Shown here: positions 63,899 to 64,000 of the stretch, one piece after another | Position numbering within the stretch: the first letter of the stretch is position 1 | How the letters are laid out: each line of letters opens with the position of its first letter | Source: Phenylobacterium koreense | Lineage (GTDB): Bacteria > Pseudomonadota > Alphaproteobacteria > Caulobacterales > Caulobacteraceae | DNA: 64,000 bases | Assembly: GCF_040545335.1 (NCBI RefSeq) | Contig: NZ_JBEPLU010000002.1 | Coordinates: forward strand, 558,001-622,000 | Reading direction: 5' to 3' | Program-made: the position numbers and the translations under genes | Notes under the pieces: model-generated | Databases searched by the model: none | Seen by the model: the letters and a program-made list of their open reading frames with translations, nothing else | Told to the model about the DNA's origin: nothing

Positions 63899-64000
63899 TT
63901 ACTTCGGACGCTTGGCGCCGTAGAGCGAGCGACGCTGCTTGCGGTCCTTGACCCCTTGGGTGTCGAGCACGCCACGCAGAATGTGATAGCGGACACCCGG
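63899..64000 (-). CDS. rpsL: 30S ribosomal protein S12 (C-terminal part)
   Basis: The window ends inside this gene. The last 33 residues are visible: [20 protein letters not shown], followed by [13 protein letters not shown] and TAA. This is the conserved S12 C-terminus. The start, streptomycin-site residues and the str promoter are outside the window. Confidence 0.97.
   Translation of the reverse strand, partial: PGVRYHILRGVLDTQGVKDRKQRRSLYGAKRPK

Overview
This 64 kb, GC-rich window is a chromosomal segment of a member of the Caulobacterales (Alphaproteobacteria), most like Caulobacter or Phenylobacterium. The best taxonomic markers are a complete spmX gene (lysozyme-like polarity factor with two C-terminal membrane spans), a mipZ gene (division-site ATPase) next to panC, a lipoprotein of the CC0125/CC1285 type, and the alphaproteobacterial form of several housekeeping genes. 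The region looks like ordinary core chromosome: there are no insertion sequences, prophage, CRISPR array or integration scars, and most long antisense reading frames are GC-driven shadows.

Layout. 1-2.6 kb: end of clpS and all of clpA, closed by a strong terminator. 2.6-10.4 kb: a sugar/aminoglycoside-kinase-fold protein, a phytanoyl-CoA dioxygenase coupled to a HIT hydrolase, a divergent SDR / acyl-CoA ligase pair, a RidA-GDPD-GNAT operon and a phasin. 10.7-20.3 kb: a PBP5-type carboxypeptidase with SPOR domain, a J-domain membrane protein, mipZ, panC, a DUF1489 protein, an enoyl-CoA hydratase, a cyclic-nucleotide-binding patatin, a very short well-punctuated transcription unit encoding a possible 22-residue peptide, an XRE/MmyB-like regulator, a DUF3574 lipoprotein and spmX. 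20.3-28.8 kb: mgtE, tRNA-Leu(GAG), an orphan FliN-type SpoA protein, lipB, a REP-like repeat, a carboxylesterase with a divergent LuxR-type regulator, a DUF805 protein, pccA, YbjQ, msrB and an APH(6)-like kinase. 28.8-44.3 kb: a BON protein with a disordered head, pccB, an ATP12-type chaperone, a winged-helix (HTH_42) gene broken by one base in a G tract, two RluA-family pseudouridine synthases, a degenerate EAL protein, rarA, an HtrA-type lipoprotein protease, an MFS exporter, a tightly overlapped VOC-VOC-VOC-ArsR-AHSA1 operon and an alkaline-phosphatase-superfamily lipoprotein.

44.3-64 kb is a nearly continuous minus-strand ribosomal superoperon. Read in transcription order it runs rpsL, rpsG, fusA, tuf (terminator), a GIN-domain secreted protein, then rpsJ-rplC-rplD-rplW-rplB-rpsS-rplV-rpsC-rplP-rpmC-rpsQ-rplN-rplX-rplE-rpsN-rpsH-rplF-rplR-rpsE-rpmD-rplO-secY-adk-rpsM-rpsK-rpoA-rplQ and a terminator. 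The longer gaps in this block each hold a strong inverted repeat, and the leader before rpsJ carries two hairpins followed by a U run, an attenuator-like layout.

The most novel-looking items are: the 22-codon ORF unit at 17.5 kb (near-perfect Shine-Dalgarno, compact hairpin, intrinsic terminator); the GIN-domain gene between the str and S10 operons with overlapping palindromes upstream; the S10 leader; the catalytically dead EAL protein; and the triple VOC operon. None is shown here to be a new system; each is stated with a decisive test.
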